This document shows positions 37,832 to 46,513 of a stretch of 59,295 nucleotides of DNA, piece after piece; position 1 is the first letter of the stretch, and each line of letters begins with the position of its first letter. The stretch is from Enterococcaceae bacterium (GTDB lineage: Bacteria > Bacillota > Bacilli > Lactobacillales > Enterococcaceae). The notes under the pieces were generated by a model. It worked only from the letters and a program-made list of their open reading frames with translations. It searched no databases and was not told the DNA's origin. The position numbers and the translations under genes were made by a program. The DNA lies in assembly GCA_022649665.1 (NCBI GenBank), contig JALCOL010000013.1, positions 1 to 59,295 of the forward strand. Direction: 5' to 3'.

Positions 37832-40171
37832 ATGCTAGAACTGAAAGACATCAAAAAGTATTATATGGTTGGCGGCACGATCACCAAAGCACTGGACGGT
37901 GTATCAGCAGCTTTCCGTGAAAAAGAATTCGTCGCGATCCTCGGACCATCCGGCTCCGGGAAAACTACCCTGCTGAATGTGATCGGCGGCTTGGACCGCT
38001 ATGATTCCGGCGACATGATCATCAGCGGCAAATCGACCCGTTCTTTTAAAGAATCGGACTGGGACGCTTACCGCAATAATTCGATCGGTTTTATTTTCCA
38101 AAGCTATAATTTGATTGGCCACTTGGGGATCATCGACAATGTTGAGCTTGGCATGACGCTTTCCGGCGTATCAAAGCAGGAAAAACGAAAACGCGCAGAA
38201 GAAGTCTTGATCCGCGTGGGTCTGAAAGAACACATGCACAAAAAGCCCAACCAGCTTTCGGGCGGTCAGATGCAGCGCGTCGCGATCGCGCGCGCTTTAG
38301 CCAATGATCCCGATATTCTGCTGTGCGACGAGCCGACCGGCGCACTGGATAGTGAAACAAGCGTACAGATCATGAATTTGATCAAGGAGCTTTCAAAAGA
38401 AAAACTGGTCATCATGGTCACGCACAATCCCGAATTGGCTAAGGAATACGCGAACCGGATCATTAAATTTTCCGACGGCAAGATCCTGAGCGATTCCAAT
38501 CCTTATCAAGAAAAGACGGCTGGCGAGTCTTTCAAGCTGAAACGTACGAAGATGAGCATGTGGACCGCTTTGAAGTTGTCCTTCACCAATTTGCGGACCA
38601 AAAAAGGACGAACGCTCTTGACGGCTTTCGCTTCGAGCATCGGGATCATTTCGATCGGGATCGTCCTCTCTTTGTCGAGCGGCTTTCAAAAACAAATCGA
38701 CAAAACGCAAGCCCAAACGCTCGCACAATTTCCGATCACGATCTCGCAGATCGCAAATGATCAAAAAGCCGCCGCACAATCAAACGAGACGAACCAAAAA
38801 GTCAAAACACCTAAGGGCGACGCGATCATCGCCAAAACCAGCGTGCAGGATAAATCCCAGCATGACAACAAGATCGACCAAAAATATGTCGACTATGTAG
38901 AAAATATCGATCCTTCGCTCAGCAATAATATCGGTTTTACGCGGGCCGTCAACATGAACCTTCTGCGTGAAGCCGATGGAAAAGTATCGCAAGTCAAATT
39001 TTCCAATGCAAAGGAAAACGGCACAGCTTCAATGGCTGATCAAATGAGCGCAGTGTCCGGCATCGGGGTCTCTTCTTTCCCGGTCCAGCTGGATAAAAAC
39101 AAAGGCAACTTTTTGAAAGACAATTACCGCGTTTTGAATGGTGCTTACCCGGCAGACAAAAACCAAGTCGTCCTGATCGCTGACAAGGACGGCTCAACGA
39201 ATATCAATGCCCTGAAAAATCTGGGTTTCACGGTCAAAGAAAATCAAAAAATCAATTACGCGGATCTCGTCGGCTTGAAACTGAAAATCGCCGCAAATGA
39301 TCAATATTATCAGAAGCTGCCGACGGGAAACTTCATTCCAAAAACAGATCTTGCGGCGATGTACAATGACGCTTCAGCGATCGAGCTGACAGTCGTCGGC
39401 GTTTTGCAGCCCAAAGAAGATTCAACCATGGACCTTTTAGCCCCGGGCTTCGCCTACAGCGATGAATTGAGCCGCGAGATCATTGCAAAGGAAAAGACTT
39501 CTGCGATCGTTGAAGCACAAGAAGCCAGCAGTACGAATGTACTGACCGGCCAGCCGGTCGATGCTGCAGGCAAGGAGACAGTCTTGGCTTATCTGGGCGG
39601 CTCCGCGATCCCGAGCAGCATCATGATCTACCCGAACAATTTCAAAAACAAAGAAAAGGTCCTCAATTATTTAGACCGCTATAATAAAGGAAAGAAAAAA
39701 GCGGACCAGATCATGTACACCGACTTGGCAGGTACGATGACCAGCTTGACTGGCGGCTTGATGGATGCGATCACTTATGTCCTAGTCGCTTTTGCCGCGA
39801 TTTCGCTGGTCACGTCGATGATCATGATCTCGATCATCACCTATACTTCAGTTGTCGAACGCACCAAAGAGATCGGGGTCTTGAAAGCGCTCGGGGCCAG
39901 AAAACGCGACATTACCCGCGTTTTCGATGCAGAAACGCTGATCCTCGGTTTGACCTCGGGGATCTTAGGGATCTTGATCGCTTACTTGGCGACTTTCCCG
40001 ATCAATCACCTTCTCTACAACTTGACTGATTTGAAAAATGTCGCGCAGCTTGATCCACGTGCCGCGATTATTTTGGTCCTTGTCAGCACCATCCTGACGA
40101 TGCTCGGCGGACATATCCCGTCCCGCATGGCAGCCAAAAAAGATGCTGCGATCGCTTTGCGTTCCGAATAA
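37832..40171 (+). CDS. MacB-like ABC exporter, fused ATPase and FtsX permease
   Basis: A 779-residue fusion. The ATPase (about 1-225) has Walker A LGPSGSGKTTL, signature [16 protein letters not shown] and Walker B ILLCDEPTGALD, of the LolD/MacB type. A membrane segment near 265-285 follows, then a large extracellular domain (about 290-640), then three segments of the FtsX type (about 645-770) with VVERTKEIGVLKALGARKRDI. Such proteins move peptides, toxins or envelope molecules by mechanotransmission rather than import. No partner gene or two-component system is adjacent, so the substrate is unknown. The RBS is weak (AAAGAG). Confidence 0.9.
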   Translation: MLELKDIKKYYMVGGTITKALDGVSAAFREKEFVAILGPSGSGKTTLLNVIGGLDRYDSGDMIISGKSTRSFKESDWDAYRNNSIGFIFQSYNLIGHLGIIDNVELGMTLSGVSKQEKRKRAEEVLIRVGLKEHMHKKPNQLSGGQMQRVAIARALANDPDILLCDEPTGALDSETSVQIMNLIKELSKEKLVIMVTHNPELAKEYANRIIKFSDGKILSDSNPYQEKTAGESFKLKRTKMSMWTALKLSFTNLRTKKGRTLLTAFASSIGIISIGIVLSLSSGFQKQIDKTQAQTLAQFPITISQIANDQKAAAQSNETNQKVKTPKGDAIIAKTSVQDKSQHDNKIDQKYVDYVENIDPSLSNNIGFTRAVNMNLLREADGKVSQVKFSNAKENGTASMADQMSAVSGIGVSSFPVQLDKNKGNFLKDNYRVLNGAYPADKNQVVLIADKDGSTNINALKNLGFTVKENQKINYADLVGLKLKIAANDQYYQKLPTGNFIPKTDLAAMYNDASAIELTVVGVLQPKEDSTMDLLAPGFAYSDELSREIIAKEKTSAIVEAQEASSTNVLTGQPVDAAGKETVLAYLGGSAIPSSIMIYPNNFKNKEKVLNYLDRYNKGKKKADQIMYTDLAGTMTSLTGGLMDAITYVLVAFAAISLVTSMIMISIITYTSVVERTKEIGVLKALGARKRDITRVFDAETLILGLTSGILGILIAYLATFPINHLLYNLTDLKNVAQLDPRAAIILVLVSTILTMLGGHIPSRMAAKKDAAIALRSE

Positions 40172-40206
40172 AAAAAAGCAGACCCGCGCGGGCCTGCTTT
40201 TTTTAT
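40170..40206. terminator. Bidirectional terminator after the MacB-like gene
   Basis: AGCAG-CCCG and CGGG-CTGCT form a stem with A bases before and TTTTTTT after, so it serves the convergent genes on both strands. Confidence 0.85.
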
Positions 40207-40745
40207 TTGAGCGGGTCATCAATGACCGCTTTTTCTTTTTTTGCAGAAGAGAAAGTCGTGTTTTCTTTGACCACTGCAGTTTCTGGCGCATCTGCATGAT
40301 TTCTGTCCGACGTCGCAGTACTGCTCGTATTGGTACTGGTGCTCGTTTCCGTTGTAGCACTTGTCGAAGTACTGGCGGCCGAAGTTGTTTCCTTCGTTGA
40401 ACTAGCTGATGATTCTGTAGTTCCCTGGCTTGCTGCAGTAGTCGTTTCCGTTGAAACAGGCGGCGCCGCCGTTGTCTCGCTGCTTTCGCTAGTCACAGCA
40501 GCATCTGAAGTAATCGTAGACGCTGCCGCCTCACTCGATGATTGGCTGGCTGAGCTTTCCGAAGAAACAGCGATTACTGCTGAAGAAGATCTCCCAGGTG
40601 AAACATTCTTTGCAAAACGGACTTCCTTCGCTGAAGATGCCGGCGCAGCAAACAGCTCGGCGGAATCATCATTCACAAAAAGATTCATCATGATCGCAGC
40701 GATGCCGCTGATCAAGAGGATCCCAAGATTTGATTTGAATTTCAT
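40203..40745 (-). CDS. Membrane-anchored Ser/Thr-rich low-complexity protein
   Basis: A 180-residue protein of unknown function. One hydrophobic segment (about 7-24, LGILLISGIAAIMMNLFV) near a basic N-terminus suggests a signal anchor or uncleaved signal. Residues about 50-150 are almost only Ser, Thr, Ala and Glu in irregular repeats. The last 30 residues are charged (SAKKEKAVIDDPLK). There is no LPxTG motif. The ATG at 40745 follows GGGAGGTG. It lies 34 bases after ribF and may share its transcript. The composition resembles a wall-spanning or surface linker; the sequence shows no more. Confidence 0.65.
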   Translation of the reverse strand: MKFKSNLGILLISGIAAIMMNLFVNDDSAELFAAPASSAKEVRFAKNVSPGRSSSAVIAVSSESSASQSSSEAAASTITSDAAVTSESSETTAAPPVSTETTTAASQGTTESSASSTKETTSAASTSTSATTETSTSTNTSSTATSDRNHADAPETAVVKENTTFSSAKKEKAVIDDPLK

Positions 40746-40779
40746 TCGCGCACCTCCCGGCTCTCGAACGACTTGCGGG

Positions 40780-41724
40780 CTACTTTTCAGTAAGTTCTTT
40801 GAAATAACTTTTCGTAGCGATTTTATCATGTTTCAGCTGGGCAATCAAACCCGCTGCATCTTTGAAAGCGATCTGACCGCGCAGCAGCTGATACCAGCGG
40901 ATCGCTACTTGCCGATCATAAATGTCTTCATCAAAATCGAACAAGTTGATCTCGATCGTCAGCTGGCGGCCTTTGCCAAAAGTCACATCATGTCCGACCG
41001 AACCCATCCCGTCGAACCAGCGGCTGCCGACTTGCAGTCGAACTGCATATACACCGATCGCCGGCAGACAGACAGACGGATCAGTCGCGACATTTGCAGT
41101 CGGATATCCAAGCTCACGACCGCGCGCGTCGCCATGGACGACGACACCTTCCGTTTCAAAAATATATCCTAAAAGTTTATTCGCCTGTGCGACTTCGCCT
41201 TTTTGGATCAGTTGGCGGATCTCAGTCGAGCTGATCTTTTGCTCGTTTTGCTCCTCTTTGGAGACAACGACGACTTGAAAACGACCCGCCGCGTCATGCA
41301 CAAGGTCGTCAGCGGTTGCTTTTCCTTTCGCGCCATAAGAGTAATCATAACCAACGACAACGATTGCCGCTTGCAGTCGGATCAAATATTGCGAAATAAA
41401 TTCTTTTGGTGAAAGCTTAGCGAATTCTTCGGTAAAATGAATGATATACATCCAATCAACACCTAAAGAAGCCATATGGGCAGCTTTTTGATCGATCGTA
41501 TTCAAATATTTAGGCTGGACCGATTTATTTAAAACGGCTTGATAATGCTGATCAAAAGTAACGATACCGAGCGGCAAGCCGGCTTTATCAGCAACTTGTT
41601 TCGCTTTTTTGATCACTGCTTGATGTCCGCGGTGGACGCCATCAAAAAAACCAAGCGCCAAAACAAGCGGTCCGCTAGTGAGCGGGATCACTTTCTGTGG
41701 TTCATTCAGATAAATACATTCCAT
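40780..41724 (-). CDS. ribF: Bifunctional riboflavin kinase / FAD synthetase
   Basis: A 314-residue enzyme that converts riboflavin to FMN and FAD. The N-terminal FAD synthetase domain (about 15-175) has LALGFFDGVHRGHQAV, and the C-terminal riboflavin kinase domain (about 185-305) has VVHGDARGRELGYPTANVA and the Asn/Glu region IEINLFDFDEDIY. ATG at 41724 is eight bases after GGAG; another ATG at 41730 overlaps the truB stop, and either is possible. The truB-ribF pair is conserved in Firmicutes. Confidence 0.95.
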   Translation of the reverse strand: MECIYLNEPQKVIPLTSGPLVLALGFFDGVHRGHQAVIKKAKQVADKAGLPLGIVTFDQHYQAVLNKSVQPKYLNTIDQKAAHMASLGVDWMYIIHFTEEFAKLSPKEFISQYLIRLQAAIVVVGYDYSYGAKGKATADDLVHDAAGRFQVVVVSKEEQNEQKISSTEIRQLIQKGEVAQANKLLGYIFETEGVVVHGDARGRELGYPTANVATDPSVCLPAIGVYAVRLQVGSRWFDGMGSVGHDVTFGKGRQLTIEINLFDFDEDIYDRQVAIRWYQLLRGQIAFKDAAGLIAQLKHDKIATKSYFKELTEK

Positions 41725-41726
41725 GT

Positions 41727-42659
41727 TCATTGCTCCTGCAGCTCGACCCAAAACATTTTTACGGGTCTGGCAATATTTTCTTTTTCTGGATGCAGCTGAT
41801 ACAAAGCAACCAGTTTCTCTTCAAAAAAAAGGGCCTTCGTCTCTCCTGGATTCATTCCATCAAGGGATTCAGCGGGCAGTTGAACGCCATGTTTGACTTT
41901 TTCAAACAATTCGTCAGAAAGTTCAAATTGCGGAAAATGCTGGACACCGGCAGCAAGCGGCAATACCCACTCATCGATCCGGCCGTCCGTTTCCTTTTTT
42001 TTGCGGATCTCGTCTAAAGTGTGGCAATCTTCAGCGGTCAGTCCACCGGCAGCCGTCCGTGTCAGCTGGCTCATATGAGCCGGATAGCCAAGCTGCTTGC
42101 CCAGATCGACCGCGAGCGTGCGGACATACGTTCCTTTTCCGCAAATGACTTCAAATTTCCATGAAGCGGTTGCTTGGTCTGGATGATACTCTACGGGACT
42201 TGTCCGTTTGAAAGCACCGATCCAAGCTCTTCTTTGCGGCCGTTCGACCGTTTCATGTGCCCGCGCATATTGATAGAGGCGCTTGCCGTTGACTTTTACA
42301 GCGGAGTACATCGGCGGGATCTGTGTAATATACCCTTCAAAATCGGCCATCGCAAAATCGATCGCTTCTTCTGAAAGTTTTTCCACCACTTTTTTGCGGG
42401 CAATGACTTCGCCCTCTCTATCTTCTGTTTCAGTTGCAATGCCCAGGGTGATTTCCCCTTGGTATACTTTGCCGTTTTCTTGCAGGAATTCTACCAGCTT
42501 GGTTCCCCGGCCGATACAGATCGGCAGGACTCCGCTTACTTGCGGATCCAGCGTTCCGGCATGGCCGATTTTGCGGATATGCAGGATCTTTCGCATCGCT
42601 GCTACGCAATCAAAGCTGGTCATGCCCGGTTCTTTCCATACGCCGATCATTCCATCCAT
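41727..42659 (-). CDS. truB: tRNA pseudouridine-55 synthase
   Basis: TruB (310 residues) makes pseudouridine 55 in tRNA. Seen: GVWKEPGMTSFDCV, then IGHAGTLDPQVSGVLPICIGR with the catalytic Asp38, YSAVKVNGKRLYQYAR, and YVRTLAVDLGKQLG. The start at 42659 is eight bases after AAGGAG; the longer open frame runs through the rnfB terminator. It overlaps the ribF start region. Confidence 0.96.
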   Translation of the reverse strand: MDGMIGVWKEPGMTSFDCVAAMRKILHIRKIGHAGTLDPQVSGVLPICIGRGTKLVEFLQENGKVYQGEITLGIATETEDREGEVIARKKVVEKLSEEAIDFAMADFEGYITQIPPMYSAVKVNGKRLYQYARAHETVERPQRRAWIGAFKRTSPVEYHPDQATASWKFEVICGKGTYVRTLAVDLGKQLGYPAHMSQLTRTAAGGLTAEDCHTLDEIRKKKETDGRIDEWVLPLAAGVQHFPQFELSDELFEKVKHGVQLPAESLDGMNPGETKALFFEEKLVALYQLHPEKENIARPVKMFWVELQEQ

Positions 42660-42730
42660 AAACATCGCTCCTTCGCTTTTGACATTATAACACATGCTTT
42701 GAAAATGAAAAGAATCCAAATCGAGCCAAA

Positions 42731-42760
42731 GAAAAAAGACTTGGGGAAATCCCAAATCTT
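42731..42760 (-). terminator. rnf operon terminator
   Basis: On the minus strand AGATTTGGG pairs with CCCCAAGTCT across an ATTT loop and is followed by TTTTT. It is just after the rnfB stop and separates rnf from truB-ribF. Confidence 0.82.
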
Positions 42761-42767
42761 TCTTCAC

Positions 42768-43628
42768 TTAACGCCCTGCTTCTGCTGTTTCTTTTTCAGG
42801 AGCAGTTTCTGGCGGGGCATCGATGATCACTTTCAAAATCTGTTTCGGCGGCTGGATCACGTTCGACGGACATACTGCAACACATTCGTGGCAGTGGGTA
42901 CACTTGCTTTGATCGATCCGCGCCAAATTTCCCTCGACCGTGATCGCGCCTTCCGGACAAGCCCGTTCACATTTGCGACAGGCAATACAGCCGACGTCGC
43001 AGCTCTTCTTTGTTTCCCCGCCCGGTTTTCGGTTGCTGCACAGAACGATCGGATCATCTTCCGGCGCTTTCATCCAAAAGAGATTTTTCGGACAAATATC
43101 TTTGCACGCACCACAGCCGGTACACTTCTCTTCATTGACGACTGCGACCCCGTTTACGACTTCCAAAGCCCCAAATTGACAGACTTTGACACAATCACCC
43201 AGTCCCAAGCATCCGGCGGAGCAGCTGGAATTTCCGCCATAAAGCTGTGCCAGATCGCGGCAGCTCGGCTCACCGATATAATTGAACGTCTTCTTCGTGT
43301 GCCCGCAAGTTCCGCGGCACGAAACCACTGCGATCTTTTGATCGACTTTCTCGGCTTCTTTGCCCATGATCGCCGCGACTTTCTGCGCCACCGCGTCGCC
43401 TCCAGGCACGCAGCGGTTCACTGCGGCATCATCGCCGACGATCGCGTTGGCATACGCTTGACACCCGGCAAATCCGCAAGCACCGCAATTCGCCTGCGGC
43501 AGTTCAGCATTGACTTTTTGAACGCGCTCATCTTCTTGGACCGCCATGAATTTTGAGGCGAACACCAAGATGATCGCACCGATCAAGCCGATGATCGAAA
43601 TCACGATCACCGCATTAACTACCTCCAT
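42768..43628 (-). CDS. rnfB: Rnf complex subunit RnfB (ferredoxin-type iron-sulfur)
   Basis: RnfB (286 residues) accepts electrons from ferredoxin or flavodoxin. One N-terminal membrane segment (about 5-27) is followed by the cluster motif ANCGACGFAGC with its fourth Cys near residue 72, then several ferredoxin-type motifs: CSAGCLGLGDCVKVC, CTGCGACKDIC, CIACRKCERAC and CTHCHECVAVC. The many clusters match the clostridial type. The tail after about 265 is Pro/Glu-rich. The start follows AAAGGAGG. It is the last gene of rnfCDGEAB. Confidence 0.96.
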   Translation of the reverse strand: MEVVNAVIVISIIGLIGAIILVFASKFMAVQEDERVQKVNAELPQANCGACGFAGCQAYANAIVGDDAAVNRCVPGGDAVAQKVAAIMGKEAEKVDQKIAVVSCRGTCGHTKKTFNYIGEPSCRDLAQLYGGNSSCSAGCLGLGDCVKVCQFGALEVVNGVAVVNEEKCTGCGACKDICPKNLFWMKAPEDDPIVLCSNRKPGGETKKSCDVGCIACRKCERACPEGAITVEGNLARIDQSKCTHCHECVAVCPSNVIQPPKQILKVIIDAPPETAPEKETAEAGR

Positions 43629-43643
43629 TGGGCTGCCTCCTTT

Positions 43644-44273
43644 CTATACCCCGATTTGAAACAGGTTTTCCAAAAGTCCGGCAAAACCCATAAACGATAG
43701 CGAAGTGATCGAAGCCGCTACCAAAGTGATCGGCAGCCCTTCAAAGGACTTGGGCGGCTTCGATTTGGCGATCGTTTGCCGCACTCCTGTGAAGATCACC
43801 ATTGCCAGCAGAAAGCCGACCCCGGCTCCGAGCGAACAGATCAGCGCTTCCGGATATGTATAGTAGTGTCCGGATCCGGCGATCAAGCTTTGCGTGTCGA
43901 TATTCAGCAAAGTCACTCCAAGCACGGCACAATTCGTTGTGATCAGCGGCAGATAAATCCCGAGCGCTTCATAAAGCGGCGGAACGAAACGACGCAGCGT
44001 GATCTCAACCAGCTGAACCAAGACCGCAATGATCAAAATAAAGCAGATATTATTCAGATAAGCAAGGTGGTTTGGTACTAAAAGATACGTATAGACCGGC
44101 CACGTTACGGCAGTTGCCAAAAACATGACGAAAATAACTGCCATACTCATGCCGACTGAATTTTTCAAATTTCCGGAAACGCCGAGAAAAGGGCAGATTC
44201 CCAAAAATTTAACCAGCACGTAATTATTGACTAAAATCATTGAGAAAAAGATAAATGCGAGTTTGACTGCCAT
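43644..44273 (-). CDS. rnfA: Rnf complex subunit RnfA (membrane)
   Basis: A 209-residue integral membrane subunit with about six segments. The conserved segment NNYVLVKFLGICPFLG near the N-terminus, with its Cys, and its pseudo-symmetric counterpart ITTNCAVLGVTLL near residue 115 are the paired half-motifs that hold the intramembrane iron-sulfur centre between RnfA and RnfE. It is separated from rnfE by one base. The start follows GGAGGAAG. Confidence 0.96.
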   Translation of the reverse strand: MAVKLAFIFFSMILVNNYVLVKFLGICPFLGVSGNLKNSVGMSMAVIFVMFLATAVTWPVYTYLLVPNHLAYLNNICFILIIAVLVQLVEITLRRFVPPLYEALGIYLPLITTNCAVLGVTLLNIDTQSLIAGSGHYYTYPEALICSLGAGVGFLLAMVIFTGVRQTIAKSKPPKSFEGLPITLVAASITSLSFMGFAGLLENLFQIGV

Positions 44274-44274
44274 C

Positions 44275-44967
44275 TCATGCTTCCTCCTTCAGGCCGCAAT
44301 GACTGCTTGACGGGCAGACACCGCAGACATTTTCGATTGGTCCTGACGGCTGCGCGGCTAAGCGGTGTTCCAGCCAGTTGGCGCCGGCCATCAATAGCCC
44401 GAAAACCAGAAATCCGCCGGGCGGCATTGCCATGATCCGCAGCGGTTCCATCGAAGACGGCAGAATCGCAAGTCCCATCAACGAGCCTGCTCCTAAAAGT
44501 TCGCGGATCCCGCTCATCAAAACCAGCACGATCGTAAATCCCAGACCCATTCCCAAACCATCCGCGGCAGAGGCGACTACAGTATTTTTCGAGGCGAACA
44601 TTTCTGCGCGTCCCAAAATAATGCAGTTTACGGTGATCAGCGGCAGATAAACGCCGAGCGCATCATCGAGCGCCGGCAGATACGCTTTGATCAGCATCTG
44701 GATCACCGTCACAAAAGACGCGATGATCACGATAAATGCCGGCAAACGCACTTGATTCGGGATCGCTTTGCGCAAGAGCGAGATCACGCTGTTGGAGCAG
44801 ATCAAAACGAAAGTTGCAGCCAGTCCCATCCCGAGCCCATTGAAGACAGCCGTTGTGACGGCGAGCGTTGGGCAGGTGCCGAGCACCAGACGCAGCACGG
44901 GATTCTCTTTCAAGATCCCGGCTGAGAATATTTTTCCTAAACTATTGCTGTTTGCTGTTTCTTCCAT
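44275..44967 (-). CDS. rnfE: Rnf complex subunit RnfE (membrane)
   Basis: A 230-residue membrane subunit, homologous to RnfA but inverted in the membrane. Seen: NPVLRLVLGTCPTLAVTTA with the first conserved Cys and LPLITVNCIILGRAEMFA with the second. About six segments. The C-terminus is soluble and Cys-rich (ENVCGVCPSSSHCGL), which is not a typical RnfE feature and could be a degenerate metal-binding tail. The start follows GGGGGAAA. Confidence 0.95.
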   Translation of the reverse strand: MEETANSNSLGKIFSAGILKENPVLRLVLGTCPTLAVTTAVFNGLGMGLAATFVLICSNSVISLLRKAIPNQVRLPAFIVIIASFVTVIQMLIKAYLPALDDALGVYLPLITVNCIILGRAEMFASKNTVVASAADGLGMGLGFTIVLVLMSGIRELLGAGSLMGLAILPSSMEPLRIMAMPPGGFLVFGLLMAGANWLEHRLAAQPSGPIENVCGVCPSSSHCGLKEEA

Positions 44968-44969
44968 TC

Positions 44970-45539
44970 CTATTTTCCCCCTTGCAGCGCCTGATAAGCT
45001 GCAATCGCATGATTGACTGCGTTCATCGCAGCCTTCGAAGAAATCGTTGCCGAGGTGATCGTATCGATATCACTCAGCGCGATTTCATTTGAAGATCGTT
45101 TGGCAAATTGGGCTGAGAAGCTCTTATCGCGAACTTTTTGACCCAAGCCGACCGTTTCGGTATTGCTCAAAAAAGTGACACCGGCAACTTTGCCGCTCTT
45201 ATCAAAGGCAACCATTGCCGGAACAGCGCCGGAATACCCTTGTTCATAACTTTCAATGACCATTCCGACCCCGTTTTCAGCTTGATAGACACTGTTGATC
45301 TTATCTACGCCTTGCGGGGCAGCAATTTCTTTAAAGGCATTCGCGTTCGGCAAAAGCTTTTTGCGCTCTTGATCCGCGACTTTAGCGTTATTGCTCGCGA
45401 TCACCGGCGATGTCGCCTGATTGGTCATTCCCAGCGCTAAAGCCGTGATGATGCAGATCAGAAACAAGGCGATCACCGGCAGAATGATCTCGCTTTTGAT
45501 ATTGGCTTGCTGTGCTGCTCTGGTTTGTGTTGTTTCCAT
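44970..45539 (-). CDS. rnfG: Rnf complex subunit RnfG (covalent FMN)
   Basis: A 189-residue subunit with one membrane segment (about 17-38) and an extracytoplasmic domain. The FMN attachment motif DTITSATISSKA is intact; the flavin should be bound through phosphoester to Thr165, which in other organisms needs the flavin transferase ApbE. The start follows GGGGG. It lies two bases from rnfD and two from rnfE. Confidence 0.95.
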   Translation of the reverse strand: METTQTRAAQQANIKSEIILPVIALFLICIITALALGMTNQATSPVIASNNAKVADQERKKLLPNANAFKEIAAPQGVDKINSVYQAENGVGMVIESYEQGYSGAVPAMVAFDKSGKVAGVTFLSNTETVGLGQKVRDKSFSAQFAKRSSNEIALSDIDTITSATISSKAAMNAVNHAIAAYQALQGGK

Positions 45540-45541
45540 GA

Positions 45542-46513
45542 TTAATCAGCCCCCTTTTTCGGAACTCCTAGTGGTCTTACGCGTGTCAAACGATTCATAT
45601 ACGGAACGAATAAGCTGACTACCAGCAAAGCGTACGATACGCCTTCATCCATATTTCCCCACTGGCGGATCGCCACGGTCACGATCGCCAAACTGATTGC
45701 AAAGATCCGTTTGCCCTTCAATGTATACGGGCTCGTTGTATAATCCGTTGCCATGAAAAATGCGCCTAAAAGCAGCCCGCCGCTGAACAAACTTTGAAAC
45801 GCCAAGTTGAGCGCATTCGCCGCCGGCATTTCCAGCAGCTTCAGCAAAAATCCAAATACAAATGTCGAGCCGACATACCAGAAAGGAATCGTCGGCTGGA
45901 TCACTTTTACGAATATCAGAAAAATCCCGCCTGCCAAAATCGTCAAGCTGCAGCTTTCGCCAAGCATCCCGCCGCGCGCACCGACTAAAAGATTCAGCAG
46001 ATCAAGCGACTGTCCTTGGCCGATCGTTTGCAGCGGTGTAGCACCGCTCACAGCTTCAGCGCCGAATGAGAAACGCGGGGCGATATAATTCATCATCGCA
46101 CCCGTAAACGACAATTGCAGAATGATCCGGGCAACGATCGCCGGGTTAGCAAAATTTTTTCCGATCCCGCCGAAGAGCTGTTTCGTAATGATGATCGCGA
46201 AAAATGCGCCGACGACCGTCATCCAAAGCGGAAAAGAAGCTGGCAAATTGAAGGCTAATAAAAGCCCGGTCACGATCGCTGAAAGGTCGCTGATCGTTTG
46301 TCTTTCATTGCGCAAGCGGTTCCAAAGCCATTCAAAGAAAACACAAGCCCCGACGCTTGCTGCAGTCACTGTCAAAGCCGAGAAACCGTAAAGGATCACG
46401 CTGGCGATCGCAGTCGGTACTAAGGCCAGCGTCACGCTTCCCATGATCTTCTGCGTATTGCTGAGCCCGAGAATGTGAGGGCCGGTCGAAACATAAAGAT
46501 TATTTTGTTCCAT
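45542..46513 (-). CDS. rnfD: Rnf complex subunit RnfD (membrane, covalent FMN)
   Basis: A 323-residue membrane subunit with multiple segments, related to NqrB. The FMN-attachment motif is AVSGATPLQTIG with Thr159. GIGKNFANPAIVARI is another conserved segment, and DYTTSPYTLKGK lies in the later loop. Its ATG at 46513 is inside the end of rnfC (14-base overlap), with GAGG nine bases upstream. It carries electrons within the membrane and takes part in ion transport. Confidence 0.95.
   Translation of the reverse strand: MEQNNLYVSTGPHILGLSNTQKIMGSVTLALVPTAIASVILYGFSALTVTAASVGACVFFEWLWNRLRNERQTISDLSAIVTGLLLAFNLPASFPLWMTVVGAFFAIIITKQLFGGIGKNFANPAIVARIILQLSFTGAMMNYIAPRFSFGAEAVSGATPLQTIGQGQSLDLLNLLVGARGGMLGESCSLTILAGGIFLIFVKVIQPTIPFWYVGSTFVFGFLLKLLEMPAANALNLAFQSLFSGGLLLGAFFMATDYTTSPYTLKGKRIFAISLAIVTVAIRQWGNMDEGVSYALLVVSLFVPYMNRLTRVRPLGVPKKGAD

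Noticed and set aside
40330-41172. 280-codon plus-strand open frame
   Set aside because: It is antisense to the Ser/Thr-rich gene and ribF, and consists of Val/Ala/Glu low complexity mirrored from Ser/Thr codons. No RBS and wrong context.
42459-43556. 365-codon plus-strand open frame
   Set aside because: It is antisense to truB and rnfB, both with intact motifs, and its protein is rich in His, Arg and Phe as expected of a shadow frame.
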